A stretch of DNA of 64,000 nt from VXYL01 sp965243175 (GCA_965243175.1 OZ251532.1:868001-932000); one strand, 5' to 3'; counted from the first letter of the stretch, positions 46,970-56,211 are shown. Notes: a model not told the origin generated them from the sequence alone. Numbers and translations: made by a program.

Positions 46970-47202
46970 CGCCGAACATCCTGCGGCGCCTCCGGCAGCG
47001 TGCGGCGCAGCCGTTCGTATTCGTCGTAGGAAGCCGGCGGCAGCTCCGCCAAACAGCGCTCGCGCAACGCTTCCGAGACCGCCAACTCGCACTGCCGGCG
47101 CTGTTCTTCGCGGATGTTCTTGTAGCGGTCGCGGCTCGTGCAGGCGCTGCACAGCGCCAAGAGGATCGCAAGCGCGAGCAGGCCTAACGCCTGCCTATTC
47201 AC
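46966..47202 (-). CDS. Small lipoprotein between lolB and mvaD
   Basis: 78 aa from a GTG at 47202: NRQALGLLALAILLALCSAC gives a lipoprotein signal, and the mature part is a charged helix (KNIREEQRRQCELAVSEALR, YDEYERLRRTLPEAPQDV). It overlaps lolB by 8 bp and mvaD by 4 bp, so translation of the whole set looks coupled. No family recognised; an outer-membrane-directed peptide is likely. Confidence 0.65.
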   Translation of the reverse strand: MNRQALGLLALAILLALCSACTSRDRYKNIREEQRRQCELAVSEALRERCLAELPPASYDEYERLRRTLPEAPQDVRR

Positions 47203-47800
47203 GGGACCATTCCTTGCAGACGACCGTGACCGTGCGTTGTTCCGATCTCGCCTGCGCGACGACGCGCCCCGGCGCGGCGCCGATGGGCGTCTGGCGCCAC
47301 CGCGAGAGCCGCATCGTCCAGCCGGCTTGCTCGAATCCCGCGAGATTGCCAACGTCGTCGCGCTGTTCGGCATTGGCAGGCAGCGCCGGGTCGGGGTTTC
47401 CGCGCACCCAATGCCGCAACGCCGACACAGGGGCGGCCCAGCCGAGCGCCTGCTCCAGCAATGCGCCGGGGTCGGTGCCGCTGACGACCGAACCCGCCCC
47501 ATCGCGCAGGCTGGCCGAAAGATCATCGCCTTCGATCAACGCCCGACCTTGGCCAAGGGGCCCCCAGAAGACGATGCGGTAGCGTTCGCCGGCCTGCTGC
47601 CAGTCGAAGTTCGCCGAGAACGCCTCGTCGCCGCTGCGCACGCCGACTCTGCCGCGCAGCCGGAAGTCCGCGTCTTGCAACAGGGCTTGACGCGGCGCAG
47701 CGCAGCTGGCCAGGAACAGCAGCGGCAGCGAGGCCAGCATCAGCAAGCACGTCGGGCGCCAGCAAGCCGCGACGCTTCGGCAGTTGCTATGCTTGACCAT
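47195..47800 (-). CDS. lolB: Outer-membrane lipoprotein receptor LolB
   Basis: 201 aa, the usual LolB length. Lipoprotein signal LASLPLLFLASC; mature DADFRLRGRVGVRSGDEAFS, the W-containing strands FDWQQAGERYRIVFWGPLGQ, and LGWAAPVSALRHWVRGN. It receives lipoproteins from LolA and inserts them in the outer membrane. ATG at 47800 was chosen from the family length and signal peptide. Divergent from prfA. In gammaproteobacteria lolB is normally followed by ispE; here it is followed by mevalonate genes. Confidence 0.9.
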   Translation of the reverse strand: MVKHSNCRSVAACWRPTCLLMLASLPLLFLASCAAPRQALLQDADFRLRGRVGVRSGDEAFSANFDWQQAGERYRIVFWGPLGQGRALIEGDDLSASLRDGAGSVVSGTDPGALLEQALGWAAPVSALRHWVRGNPDPALPANAEQRDDVGNLAGFEQAGWTMRLSRWRQTPIGAAPGRVVAQARSEQRTVTVVCKEWSRE

Positions 47801-47879
47801 GCGAGCGAGTTTAGCGTTTCGGCTGGAGTCCTCGCACGGTTCGGCTCTCAGCAAGCCGCGATCCTCAAGGTTCCCTTCG

Positions 47880-48980
47880 ATGTCGCTTTCCCCATCCATC
47901 GTCGCCAAGCTCGAAGACCTCGCCGACCGGCACGAGGAACTCGCGGCGTTGCTCGCCGAACCGGACGTGGTCGCTAGCCGCGAGCGCTTCACCGGCCTGT
48001 CGCGGGAGTACTCCGAACTGGCCCCGGTGATCGCCGCGTATCGTGACTACCAGAAGGCCAACAGCGACCTCGACGAAGCGCGTAGCTTGCAGGACGACGA
48101 CGACGTCGCCATCCGCGAACTGGCGGACGAGGACGCCGCGCTGCTGCGCGAGGAACTGCAAGGCATCGAAGAGGGCCTGCGCAGACTGCTCATTCCACGC
48201 GACCCGAACGACGAACGCAACGTCTTCCTGGAAGTCCGCGCCGGCACCGGCGGCGACGAAGCCGCGCTGTTCGCCGGCGACCTGTACCGGATGTACACCC
48301 GCTACGCGGAGAACGAACGTTGGGATGTCGGCGTACTGAACTCTCGGCCTGGCGAACACGGCGGCTACAAGGAGATCATCCTGCGCATCGAAGGCGAGCG
48401 CGTGTTCAGCCGCCTCAAGTTCGAGTCCGGCGCGCACCGCGTGCAACGGGTGCCGGAAACCGAGAGCCAAGGCCGCATCCACACCTCCGCCTGCACGGTC
48501 GCCGTGCTGCCGGAACAGGACGCCATCCTCGACGTGGACATCGCCAAGGACGATCTTCGCGTCGACACCTACCGTTCTTCCGGGGCAGGCGGCCAGCACG
48601 TCAACAAGACGGATTCGGCGGTGCGCCTGACGCATCTGCCCTCCGGCATCGTCGTCGAGTGCCAGGACGAACGCTCGCAGTTGAAGAACCGCACACGCGC
48701 CATGCAGCTGCTGCACGCCAAACTGCTCGACGCCGCGCAGACGGAGCAGCGCACGGAGCAGGCCGAGAAGCGGCGCTCGCTGGTCGGCAGCGGCGATCGT
48801 TCGGAGCGCATTCGCACCTATAACTTTCCGCAAGGGCGCGTGACCGACCACCGCATCGGCCTCACGCTCTACAAACTCGACGAAGTGGTCGCGGGAGACT
48901 TGGCGCTGCTGATCGGCCCGCTGACCCAAGAACACCAGGCCGACCAGCTACGCAAGCTCGGCGAAGATGGCGGTGCATAG
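47880..48980 (+). CDS. prfA: Peptide chain release factor 1
   Basis: 366 aa. RVPETESQGRIHTSACTV contains the P-x-T anticodon-like loop (PET here, PAT in E. coli) and SSGAGGQHVNKTDSAVRL the GGQ catalytic loop. Reads UAA/UAG. The gene usually preceding it, hemA, is absent; lolB lies divergently instead. prmC overlaps its 3' end by 14 bp. Confidence 0.97.
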   Translation: MSLSPSIVAKLEDLADRHEELAALLAEPDVVASRERFTGLSREYSELAPVIAAYRDYQKANSDLDEARSLQDDDDVAIRELADEDAALLREELQGIEEGLRRLLIPRDPNDERNVFLEVRAGTGGDEAALFAGDLYRMYTRYAENERWDVGVLNSRPGEHGGYKEIILRIEGERVFSRLKFESGAHRVQRVPETESQGRIHTSACTVAVLPEQDAILDVDIAKDDLRVDTYRSSGAGGQHVNKTDSAVRLTHLPSGIVVECQDERSQLKNRTRAMQLLHAKLLDAAQTEQRTEQAEKRRSLVGSGDRSERIRTYNFPQGRVTDHRIGLTLYKLDEVVAGDLALLIGPLTQEHQADQLRKLGEDGGA

Positions 48981-49848
48981 CGCCAATGCGTTTGAGATGT
49001 CGAGCGCCACGATCGGCGATTGCGCAGCCTTCGCGCGAACACGCCTGCCAACTTCGGAAGCGGACATGCTGACGTGCGGTGCGCTGGGCGTCTCGCGGGC
49101 GGCCTTGCATGGGTTTGCGGAACGCACGGTAGAACGCCGCTTCGCCAGCCGCCTTGAATGTTGGGTCGAGCGTCGCGCGGCTGGCGAACCCGTCGCGTAC
49201 ATCCTCGGCCGGCGCGGGTTCTGGACCTTCGACCTCGAAGTCTCGCCGGATGCGCTGATTCCTCGGCCAGACACGGAGACGCTGGTCGCCGCGGTGCTGC
49301 CGTTAATCGAAGATGGCTGCCGGGTGCTGGACGTCGGCACCGGCAGCGGTGCCGTGGCTGTAGCCATCGCCTCGGAAAAGCCAAGGGCCACCGTGACGGC
49401 CACCGACATCGACCCCCGCTGCATCGCCCTCTGCCGCCGCAACGCGGCGCGCCTTGGCGTCGAACTCCGCACGTTCGTGGCGGATTGCTTTGATGGCCTG
49501 GAGGGGCGATTCGACCTCATTGTCAGCAATCCCCCCTACATCGCGGCCGACGATCCGCATCTGGCGCGCGGCGACCTGCGCTTCGAGCCGCGCCTCGCCT
49601 TGGTCGGCGGCACCGACGGTCTCGGCTTCCTGAGGCGACTGATCGCCGAAGCGCCGGGGCGTTTGCTGCCCGGCGGATGGCTTGCCGTCGAACACGGCTG
49701 CGTCCAAGGGGCAGCGGTTAGGCGGCTCTTTCGCGAACACGGAATCGTGAGCGTGTATACCTGCGCAGATATTGAGGATCGGCCACGGGCTACGCTTGGT
49801 CGTCTCGCCAGCGCCACACCAACGCCAGGACGAGGGGTGCCGGGATGA
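48967..49848 (+). CDS. prmC: Release factor glutamine methyltransferase
   Basis: 293 aa, methylates the GGQ glutamine of the release factors. RRGFWTFDLEVSPDALIPRP, SAM motif VLDVGTGSGAVAVAIA, and active site LIVSNPPYIA (NPPY). Overlaps prfA by 14 bp and moeB by 4 bp (ATGA). Confidence 0.95.
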   Translation: MAVHSANAFEMSSATIGDCAAFARTRLPTSEADMLTCGALGVSRAALHGFAERTVERRFASRLECWVERRAAGEPVAYILGRRGFWTFDLEVSPDALIPRPDTETLVAAVLPLIEDGCRVLDVGTGSGAVAVAIASEKPRATVTATDIDPRCIALCRRNAARLGVELRTFVADCFDGLEGRFDLIVSNPPYIAADDPHLARGDLRFEPRLALVGGTDGLGFLRRLIAEAPGRLLPGGWLAVEHGCVQGAAVRRLFREHGIVSVYTCADIEDRPRATLGRLASATPTPGRGVPG

Positions 49849-50585
49849 ACGACGAGCAACTGCTGCGCTACAGCCGCCAGATCATGCTGCCGGAGTTCGA
49901 CATCGCCGGCCAGGAAGCGCTGCTGAACGCCCGAGCGCTGGTGGTCGGCCTCGGCGGCCTAGGTTCCCCCGTCGCCCTCTACCTAGCCGCTGCCGGAATC
50001 GGCGCGTTGACGCTGGTGGACCACGACACGGTGGAAGTCTCCAACCTGCAGCGCCAGATCATCCACGACCAACATTCGCTGGGGATGGCGAAGGTCGAGT
50101 CCGCCGCGCGGCGCATTCACGCCGTCAACCCGGACACCGACGTTCGCACCATCGCCGCCAAGCTGGACGACGCGGCGCTGCGCGAGGCTGTCGGCGAAGC
50201 GGACGTGGTGCTCGACGGCACGGACAACTTCGCAGTCCGCTACGCCATCAACGCCGCCTGCATCGCCGAACGGACGCCGCTCGTCTCCGGCGCAGCCATC
50301 CGCATGGAGGGCCAGATCGCCGTGTTCGACCCGCGCGACGCCGACTCGCCCTGCTACCAGTGCCTCTACCGCGAGGCCACCGACGAAGCGCTCAACTGCG
50401 CGCAGAACGGCGTCGCCGCGCCCTTGGTCGGCATCGTCGGCAGCGTTCAAGCCATGGAAGCCATGAAGGTCGTCGCCAGCGTCGGCCAACCCTTGACCGG
50501 CCACGTCCTCTACCTCGACGCCAAACGCATGGAATGGCGCAAGCTCCGCCTGCCGAAGGACCCCAACTGTCCCACCTGCGGCTGA
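49845..50585 (+). CDS. moeB: Molybdopterin-synthase adenylyltransferase MoeB / ThiF-like E1 enzyme
   Basis: 246 aa. LRYSRQIMLPEFDIAGQEAL, ATP loop VVGLGGLGSPVALYLAAAG, DHDTVEVSNLQRQIIH and ADVVLDGTDNFAVRYAINAA. Activates the C-terminus of a sulfur-carrier protein (MoaD or ThiS). One Cys pair is CYQC, the other PTCG near the C-terminus. No moaD or thiS is adjacent, so moeB versus thiF is not settled. Often downstream of prmC in gammaproteobacteria. Confidence 0.85.
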   Translation: MNDEQLLRYSRQIMLPEFDIAGQEALLNARALVVGLGGLGSPVALYLAAAGIGALTLVDHDTVEVSNLQRQIIHDQHSLGMAKVESAARRIHAVNPDTDVRTIAAKLDDAALREAVGEADVVLDGTDNFAVRYAINAACIAERTPLVSGAAIRMEGQIAVFDPRDADSPCYQCLYREATDEALNCAQNGVAAPLVGIVGSVQAMEAMKVVASVGQPLTGHVLYLDAKRMEWRKLRLPKDPNCPTCG

Positions 50586-50621
50586 AGCACACGGCGAGGG
50601 AAACCCGCGCCGCCAGACTTC

Positions 50622-51524
50622 CTAGGCTCGCTGTGTTCGATGCGCCCAACGGCCCAGCGCCGCGACGACCTCTCCGCTTCGGTCAACGCCGGCAATCGCC
50701 TCGAACGTCCGCAGCCAGCCCGGATTGGCGACGTTGATTTCCAACACGCACGGGCCGGCCATGTCCACAGTAGCGAAGCGAATGCCGAGCGTATCGAGAC
50801 GCGCCCCTAGTTGCGCGACCACAACCCGCGCATCCTCGCCAAGCTCGGCAGCGCACGCGCTCGCCCCGGCGTCCAGATTGCCGCGATGGCCGGCAGGACG
50901 TTTTCCGTAGGTGCCGATCACCTCTCCGGCCGCGATCAGCACGCGCTTCTCCTCGCGTTCCGCGAGGGCGATGCGCTCCTGCAGCAGCGCGTAGCGCCCG
51001 TCGCGAGTGAGGTGGGCGAGAATCGCGGCGACGTTGCTGTCGCCAGAGCGCAATCTGAAGACGTCGCGGCCGAAGCTGGACGCTGGCGGCTTGGCGATCC
51101 ACTCCCCGCCGCTCTGGACGATGGCCGCGAGCGCACTGGCGTCGTTGCTCAGATGGCTTAGCGGCTGCGGAACATCCGGGCACGCAAGTATCAGCGACGC
51201 CTTGCCGTGCTGATAGACGAGCGCGTCCACGGTGTTGACGAAGCGCCGTTGATCGAGGCTCCGCAAGAGCTGCATCCGGTCCAGAAAGGTCGCCGCGGTG
51301 CCGAATCCGAGGACGAAGTAGAGGTCGAAGCCGTCCAGTTCCTCGCGGCGGCCGGTGATGTTGCGCACCGCGACGCGATTGCCTTCGACGGCGAGCGACT
51401 CCCGGTCCAAGCAGACCACCTGCCAGCCCGCCGCCGCGAACGCGAGGGGAAGCCGCACGTCGTTGTCGTTCGCCGGTTTCCGGCCGGCATCCGCTCCGGC
51501 GACGAAGAATGCGATGCGCGGCAT
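50622..51524 (-). CDS. ATP-grasp enzyme, glutathione-synthetase-like
   Basis: 300 aa. MPRIAFFVAGADAGRKPAND, then GRREELDGFDLYFVLGFGTA and an ATP-grasp core: GGEWIAKPPASSFGRDVFRL (ATP-binding Lys), GTYGKRPAGHRGNLDAGASA and TVDMAGPCVLEINVANPGWL, the last like the C-terminal E-x-N motif of glutathione synthetase (GshB) and RimK. Shorter than, but close to, GshB (about 315). The substrate is uncertain; bacteria with glutathione use GshB, and ggt in this window is compatible. Confidence 0.7.
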   Translation of the reverse strand: MPRIAFFVAGADAGRKPANDNDVRLPLAFAAAGWQVVCLDRESLAVEGNRVAVRNITGRREELDGFDLYFVLGFGTAATFLDRMQLLRSLDQRRFVNTVDALVYQHGKASLILACPDVPQPLSHLSNDASALAAIVQSGGEWIAKPPASSFGRDVFRLRSGDSNVAAILAHLTRDGRYALLQERIALAEREEKRVLIAAGEVIGTYGKRPAGHRGNLDAGASACAAELGEDARVVVAQLGARLDTLGIRFATVDMAGPCVLEINVANPGWLRTFEAIAGVDRSGEVVAALGRWAHRTQRA

Positions 51525-51743
51525 GGACTTGACGGATGGTGGATGCGTCGAACGCCCATCTTACGCCACCACGTACCTGCGGTCGGCCGACGGCTGGCGG
51601 CCGGGCGACTGTCAACCGGTACACCATGGCTAATTTCCTACACCCGGGATGGCTGATGTCTGACATGAATTGCAGCGATCTCCAACACGCGACCGGGCGA
51701 ATGTCCGCTGCCGGCGACCGCCCGCACCCGCCACACTGCCTCC

Positions 51744-52733
51744 ATGAACGAAGACGCCATCCTGCGCGCCACCCTCGGCCACCGCGCCTCGGTGCCGCCC
51801 CTGCTGGCCCTGCTGCCCAAGGACGCCACCGCCGGTCTCGACCCCCGGCGCCTGAGGCCGCTCGCCGTCGACCACGTCGGGCGCGGCGGCAGGCGGCGAG
51901 GCGGCGACATCGCCTGGGCCATCGGCGCACCTACCGAGGACGACCCGCACGCCGAGGCGCTGCTGGTCGTCGAATGCCAGTCGCGGCCGGAACGGCACAT
52001 GGCGCTGCGCATGCTGGTCTACGCCGGCCTGCTCTGGCAGGCCGTCCTGGACGGGCCGCGGCCGCCGCGCCAACTGCCCCTGCCGCTGCTGGTCGTGGTC
52101 TACACCGGCGGCCGGCCCTGGCGGCGGCGAACCCTGCGCGACCTGCTGCGGCGTTCGCCCCAAGGACTGCGCCGGCGAAGCCCGCAGCTGGACTTCGAAC
52201 CGCTTGACGCCGGCGCCTTGAGCGCGGACGATGGCCGCTCGAACTGGGTCGCGGCGCTGCTGAGGCTGCTGCGCTGCCGCGAGGCGCGGCGTCTGCCTTC
52301 GTTGTCGAAGACGCTGTTCGACGGCCTGCGGCGGGAAGGCCTGGCGGACTTGGCGACGCGCTTGGCGGACCTGCTGATGCGAATGCTGTACCGCCGCTTC
52401 GCGGACAGCGACCATGACCCGCACGGCGACCACCTGCGGAAAGCGCTGCGCTACATGGAGGAACCGACGATGCTGGAAGAAGCGATCACTGAATGGCGCC
52501 AAGCCGCCCTCGCCGAAGGACGCTCCGAAGGCCTTCGCGAAGGCGAGCGGACGCTGCTGCGGCAGCTGACCGTGCGGCGCTTCGGCGCATCGGCCGGAGA
52601 TGCCTTGGCCGCGCTGATGGCGGACGAGCAGGACGCAGGGCGTCTCGCCGAACTCGGCAATCTGGTGGTGGATTGCGAAAGCGGCGAGGAACTGCTGCGC
52701 CAAGGCAGGAGCGTGTTGGCGACTCGGGGCTGA
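51744..52733 (+). CDS. Rpn-family PD-(D/E)XK nuclease
   Basis: 329 aa, formerly annotated as a YhgA-like transposase. The nuclease core is GRGGRRRGGDIAWAIGAP, then ALLVVECQSRPERHMALRML with the E-x-Q catalytic variant and LLVVVYTGGRPW. The C-terminal half has RFADSDHDPHGDHLRKALRY and MLEEAITEWRQAALAEG. Rpn proteins cut DNA and promote recombination or act in phage defence. A tandem copy of its C-terminal part follows directly. The 219 bp upstream hold no recognisable gene. Confidence 0.8.
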   Translation: MNEDAILRATLGHRASVPPLLALLPKDATAGLDPRRLRPLAVDHVGRGGRRRGGDIAWAIGAPTEDDPHAEALLVVECQSRPERHMALRMLVYAGLLWQAVLDGPRPPRQLPLPLLVVVYTGGRPWRRRTLRDLLRRSPQGLRRRSPQLDFEPLDAGALSADDGRSNWVAALLRLLRCREARRLPSLSKTLFDGLRREGLADLATRLADLLMRMLYRRFADSDHDPHGDHLRKALRYMEEPTMLEEAITEWRQAALAEGRSEGLREGERTLLRQLTVRRFGASAGDALAALMADEQDAGRLAELGNLVVDCESGEELLRQGRSVLATRG

Positions 52734-52762
52734 GGCCACCTGCGGGAAAGACGCTGCGGTAC

Positions 52763-53029
52763 ATGGAGGAACCCGCGATGCTGGAAGAAGCGATCACCGA
52801 GTGGCGCCAAGCCGCCCTCGCCGAGGGCCTTCGCGAAGGCGAGCGGATGCTGTTGCGACGGCTGGCCACGAGGCGCTTCGGCGCACCGGCCGGAGATGCG
52901 CTGGGTGCGTTGCTGGCAGGCGAGCAGGACGCCGAGCGTCTCGCCGAACTCGGCGACCTGGTGTTCGACTGCGAGAGCGGCGAGGAACTGCTGCGCCGAG
53001 GCAGAAGCGTGTTGGCAGGCGGAAGCTAG
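52763..53029 (+). CDS. Rpn C-terminal-domain duplicate (small protein)
   Basis: 88 aa from the ATG at 52763, read MEEPAMLEEAITEWRQAALA, then RRLATRRFGAPAGDALGALL and LAELGDLVFDCESGEELLRR; it repeats the last part of the upstream Rpn gene, including LRYMEEP before it. The nuclease core is absent. In E. coli, internally initiated small Rpn products (RpnS) block full-length Rpn toxicity, so this tandem copy could be a dedicated inhibitor; it could also be duplication debris. The duplicated block is about 290 bp. Confidence 0.6.
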   Translation: MEEPAMLEEAITEWRQAALAEGLREGERMLLRRLATRRFGAPAGDALGALLAGEQDAERLAELGDLVFDCESGEELLRRGRSVLAGGS

Positions 53030-53128
53030 AGCGACCCTCGGGCGGCGCAACGGACGCCGCATCCCACTCTGATCGTCCGCACTTCGCCAGACGCAGGGCC
53101 TTGCGGACCGCGGGTGTATGATCGGCGC

Positions 53129-54151
53129 ATGTTGCGCGACTACAGCCTGCAACCTGCCGAGGTGCCGGTTCACTTCCCGGCGGCACTCACGGCTGCGCGG
53201 CGGGAGGAGTTGCGCGGGCGCATCAAGCGGTTGCTCGCGGAACGCGACGCGGTGCTGGTGGCGCACTACTACGTTGCTGGCGACATTCAGGACCTCGCCG
53301 ACGAGACCGGCGGCTGCGTGGCGGATTCGCTGGAAATGGCGCGCTTCGGGCGCGATCACCCGGCGCAGACGTTGATCGTCGCTGGTGTGCGCTTCATGGG
53401 CGAGACGGCGAAGATCCTCTCGCCGGCGAAGCGCGTGTTCATGCCCACTTTGCAGGCCGAGTGTTCGCTGGACCTGGGCTGCCCGCCGGACGAATTCCAA
53501 GCGTTCTGCGAAGCCAATCCCGAGCGCACGGTGGTGGTGTACGCCAACACCTCGGTGGCCGTGAAGGCGCTTGCGGACTGGGTCGTGACGTCAAGCGTCG
53601 GCCTGCAGATCGTCGACCGCCTCGCCGCCAAGGGCGAGAAGATCCTCTGGGCGCCGGACAAGCACCTCGGCGCCTACATCCGCGCCAAGACGGGCGCGGA
53701 CATGCTCCTGTGGAACGGCGCCTGCGTGGTTCACGAGGAGTTCAAGTCGAAAGCGCTGGAGGACGTCAAGCGGGTCTATCCAGATGCCGGCGTGCTGGTG
53801 CATCCGGAGTCGCCCGCCGCGGTGATCGACATCGCCGATTGCGTCGGCTCCACCTCGCAGATCCTCCGCGCCGCCCAGGAATTGCCGCACGACACCTTCA
53901 TCGTCGCCACCGATCGCGGCATGTTCCACAAGCTCCGCAAGTCCGCTCCCGACAAGCGCTTCATCGAAGCCCCCACGGCTGGCGACGGGGCCACCTGCCG
54001 CAGCTGCGCCCACTGCCCGTGGATGGCCATGAACGAGCTGGAAGCTCTGGCGGCCACGTTGGAGAGCGGCGGCAACGAAATCCTCGTGGAACCGGAGCTC
54101 GGCGAACGCGCCATGCTGCCGCTGCAGCGCATGTTGGATTTCACGCCCTGA
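53129..54151 (+). CDS. nadA: Quinolinate synthase
   Basis: 340 aa [4Fe-4S] enzyme of NAD synthesis. AHYYVAGDIQDLADETGGCV, the Cys ligands in AECSLDLGCP and NGACVVHEEF, and CRSCAHCPWMAMNELEALA near the C-terminus. The ATG at 53129 is favoured; a GTG at 53114 overlaps a possible -10 region. Convergent with bepA across a hairpin terminator. Confidence 0.95.
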   Translation: MLRDYSLQPAEVPVHFPAALTAARREELRGRIKRLLAERDAVLVAHYYVAGDIQDLADETGGCVADSLEMARFGRDHPAQTLIVAGVRFMGETAKILSPAKRVFMPTLQAECSLDLGCPPDEFQAFCEANPERTVVVYANTSVAVKALADWVVTSSVGLQIVDRLAAKGEKILWAPDKHLGAYIRAKTGADMLLWNGACVVHEEFKSKALEDVKRVYPDAGVLVHPESPAAVIDIADCVGSTSQILRAAQELPHDTFIVATDRGMFHKLRKSAPDKRFIEAPTAGDGATCRSCAHCPWMAMNELEALAATLESGGNEILVEPELGERAMLPLQRMLDFTP

Positions 54152-54191
54152 CCGGCACGGCTGCCGCCATTCCGCGACAGGCCCGCAACAG

Positions 54192-54208
54192 GCGCCCGCA
54201 TCGGGCGC
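54192..54208. terminator. Bidirectional hairpin between nadA and bepA
   Basis: GCGCCCG (54192-54198) pairs with CGGGCGC (54202-54208) across CAT, between convergent genes; a short T-run follows on the plus strand (GAATTT). Confidence 0.6.
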
Positions 54209-54216
54209 GTCGAATT

Positions 54217-55662
54217 TCACCCGCGCCGCTCGTCCCGCGTGGCTTCGAGTTCGGTGCGCAGGTCGATGATGCGCTGGTCCAGGCTCGCGTGCAGGTGGCG
54301 GTCCGCCGGGTCGGCCAGGCGGCGGGCGTAGTCGACGTGCTGAATGGCCATTTGGTAGGCGCCGACCAGAGCGAAGTACTCGGCCCGGGCCCGGTGGACG
54401 CCGATGGTGTCGCCAGCGAGCCCGGCGGTCTCCGCCAACAGTTCCCACACGTCCACGTCGTCGCGGTTGCTGCGCACGTGGCGCCAGAGCAGTTCCGTGG
54501 TCTCAGCGTGGCGGCCAGCCGCGTTCAGCGCCAGGCCTTGAAGGTAGGTGAGGGGTTCGTTGTCCGGGTTGATGGCGAGATGCCGCGACAGCAGGGCGAT
54601 GGCTTCGTCCGTCTTCTCGGCGCCGATCAGCAACTCGGCGAACGACGCGACCATCAGCAGACTGTCTGGATGCTCGCGGAAGAGCACTCGGGCGGCATCC
54701 ACCGCGTGTTCGTGGCGCCCGTCTTCGGCCAGCGCCAGGGCGACCGCGTACTTGTCCGCATCGCCGCCGCCAGAACGGGCGCGCGCTTCCGCAAGGGCGC
54801 GCCCAGGCGTCTGCGCGTAGTGGATCTGCGCCCGGGCGCGCATGATCTGGTAGTCCAACGACGGCGGCACCTCGCGCTTCTCGAAACGCGCCGCCTGATT
54901 GCGCGCATCCGTGATGCGGCTCTCCGTTAGGGGATGCGTGAGCAGGAACTCCGGCGGCTTGTCGTCGAACCGGAACGCCCGCTGCATCCGCTCGAACATG
55001 CGCGCCATGCCGTCCGGCGACAGCCCGGCTTGGACGAGCGTGTTCAAGCCGATGCGATCGGCTTCGCGCTCGCGCGCCTGGCTGAAGCGCAAGCCCTTGT
55101 CCATCACCAGCGCCTGCGTGCTCGCCGCGGCCGCCATGCCGGCTTCGCCGCCGCCTGCCGCGGCGATGGCGATCGACGCCAGCATGCCGGCGAGCATCCA
55201 CGGCGTCAGCGCGCGCTGCGCTTCGATGCCCCGGGCGTAGTGGCGCTGGCTCAAGTGCGCCAGTTCGTGCGCGATCACGCCGGAGTATTCGCTCTCGTCG
55301 CGAGCGTAGAGGAACAGGCCGAGGTTCACGCCGACGATGCCGCCAGCCACCGCGAAGGCGTTGATCTGCGGGCTGTCGATCAGCACCGTGCTCAACGCCA
55401 CGTCCGTGAGGCCGGACTTCTCCGCCAGCCGATAGGCGTTGTTGCGCACGTAGTACTTCAGAATCGGATCGCGAACCGTGGGCGCGCTGGCGCGAATCTG
55501 CTTCAGCGCCGCCCGCGCAAGCTGCCGCTCGGCGGCAGGCGAGACCACCGCCGAGGCGCGGTCGCCCAGCGACGGCAGCGTGGACGCGGCGCGCGCGGGA
55601 TCGCCAACGAACGCGGCGCAGACCGCAGCGGCAACAAGCAAAGGGAACGACGCGCGGCTCAC
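54217..55662 (-). CDS. bepA: M48-family periplasmic metalloprotease with TPRs (BepA-like)
   Basis: 481 aa. Signal peptide MSRASFPLLVAAAVCAAF, zinc motif VIAHELAHLSQRH (about 131-143), the downstream Glu ligand in REREADRIGLNTL, and C-terminal TPR repeats (YLQGLALNAAGRHAETTELL, VHRARAEYFALVGAYQMAIQ). BepA helps assemble or degrade LptD and other outer-membrane proteins. Start GTG at 55662. Confidence 0.92.
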   Translation of the reverse strand: MSRASFPLLVAAAVCAAFVGDPARAASTLPSLGDRASAVVSPAAERQLARAALKQIRASAPTVRDPILKYYVRNNAYRLAEKSGLTDVALSTVLIDSPQINAFAVAGGIVGVNLGLFLYARDESEYSGVIAHELAHLSQRHYARGIEAQRALTPWMLAGMLASIAIAAAGGGEAGMAAAASTQALVMDKGLRFSQAREREADRIGLNTLVQAGLSPDGMARMFERMQRAFRFDDKPPEFLLTHPLTESRITDARNQAARFEKREVPPSLDYQIMRARAQIHYAQTPGRALAEARARSGGGDADKYAVALALAEDGRHEHAVDAARVLFREHPDSLLMVASFAELLIGAEKTDEAIALLSRHLAINPDNEPLTYLQGLALNAAGRHAETTELLWRHVRSNRDDVDVWELLAETAGLAGDTIGVHRARAEYFALVGAYQMAIQHVDYARRLADPADRHLHASLDQRIIDLRTELEATRDERRG

Positions 55663-55788
55663 GGCAAGCGTCTCCGAGGGGTGGCGGGCCTCGTCGCCAT
55701 CATACGCTTAGACCAGCCGCGCCTGCGTTGTTCCCGCGCTTTCGTCGCACACTTCACCGGGTATACGACAGTCCTTGGCGATCGCCCC

Positions 55789-55841
55789 CTGGGAACGCGG
55801 GCGTCCTCGCCCGCACGCAGGCGAGGCGCCTGCGCTCCCAG
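55789..55841 (+). repeat. REP-like imperfect palindrome
   Basis: Begins CTGGGAACGC and ends GCGCTCCCAG, with GGGCG...CGCCC-type inner arms (CGTCCTCGCCCGCACGCAG between). It resembles bacterial intergenic REP elements and lies between bepA and the TusA-like gene. Confidence 0.6.
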
Positions 55842-55898
55842 CATCGCCGCCTGCATCGCCCCAAGTCCGTTCGCGCCTGGAAGTGCGATAATGCGTCC

Positions 55899-56123
55899 AT
55901 GTCTGCGGAACTCGACGCCACCGGCCTCAACTGCCCGATGCCGCTGCTCAAAGCGAAGAAGGCGCTGAACGAACTCGCGCCCGGAGACGATCTGCGCGTC
56001 ACCGCCACGGACCCGGGTTCGGTGCGGGACTTCCAGGTGTTCTCCGAGCAGAGCGGCCACCTGCTGCTGGAATCCCACGCCGAGGACGGTCGCTACACCT
56101 ACGTGCTGCGCAAGAAGGGCTGA
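55899..56123 (+). CDS. TusA-family sulfur-carrier protein
   Basis: 74 aa. MSAELDATGLNCPMPLLKAK carries the conserved CPxP sulfur-binding motif (Cys 12); the rest matches the small alpha/beta TusA fold (DDLRVTATDPGSVRDFQVFS). It relays sulfur for tRNA thiolation or related pathways. 88 bp before the permease gene, same strand. Confidence 0.88.
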   Translation: MSAELDATGLNCPMPLLKAKKALNELAPGDDLRVTATDPGSVRDFQVFSEQSGHLLLESHAEDGRYTYVLRKKG

Positions 56124-56211
56124 CGACGTGGCCGAAGCGCGTTTCTGACGCGGGCATTCAAGTGCAGCCGCATACGCGCACCAGCCGCGGGAGCGCAGAA
56201 GGAGTACGCCC

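Noticed and set aside
47784..47879. Extended start of prfA
   Set aside because: The family start MSLSPSIVAKLEDLADRH begins at 47880; the upstream codons overlap the lolB promoter region.
51744..52733. Transposase as a mobile-element marker
   Set aside because: Rpn proteins were misnamed as transposases; no terminal repeats flank this gene.
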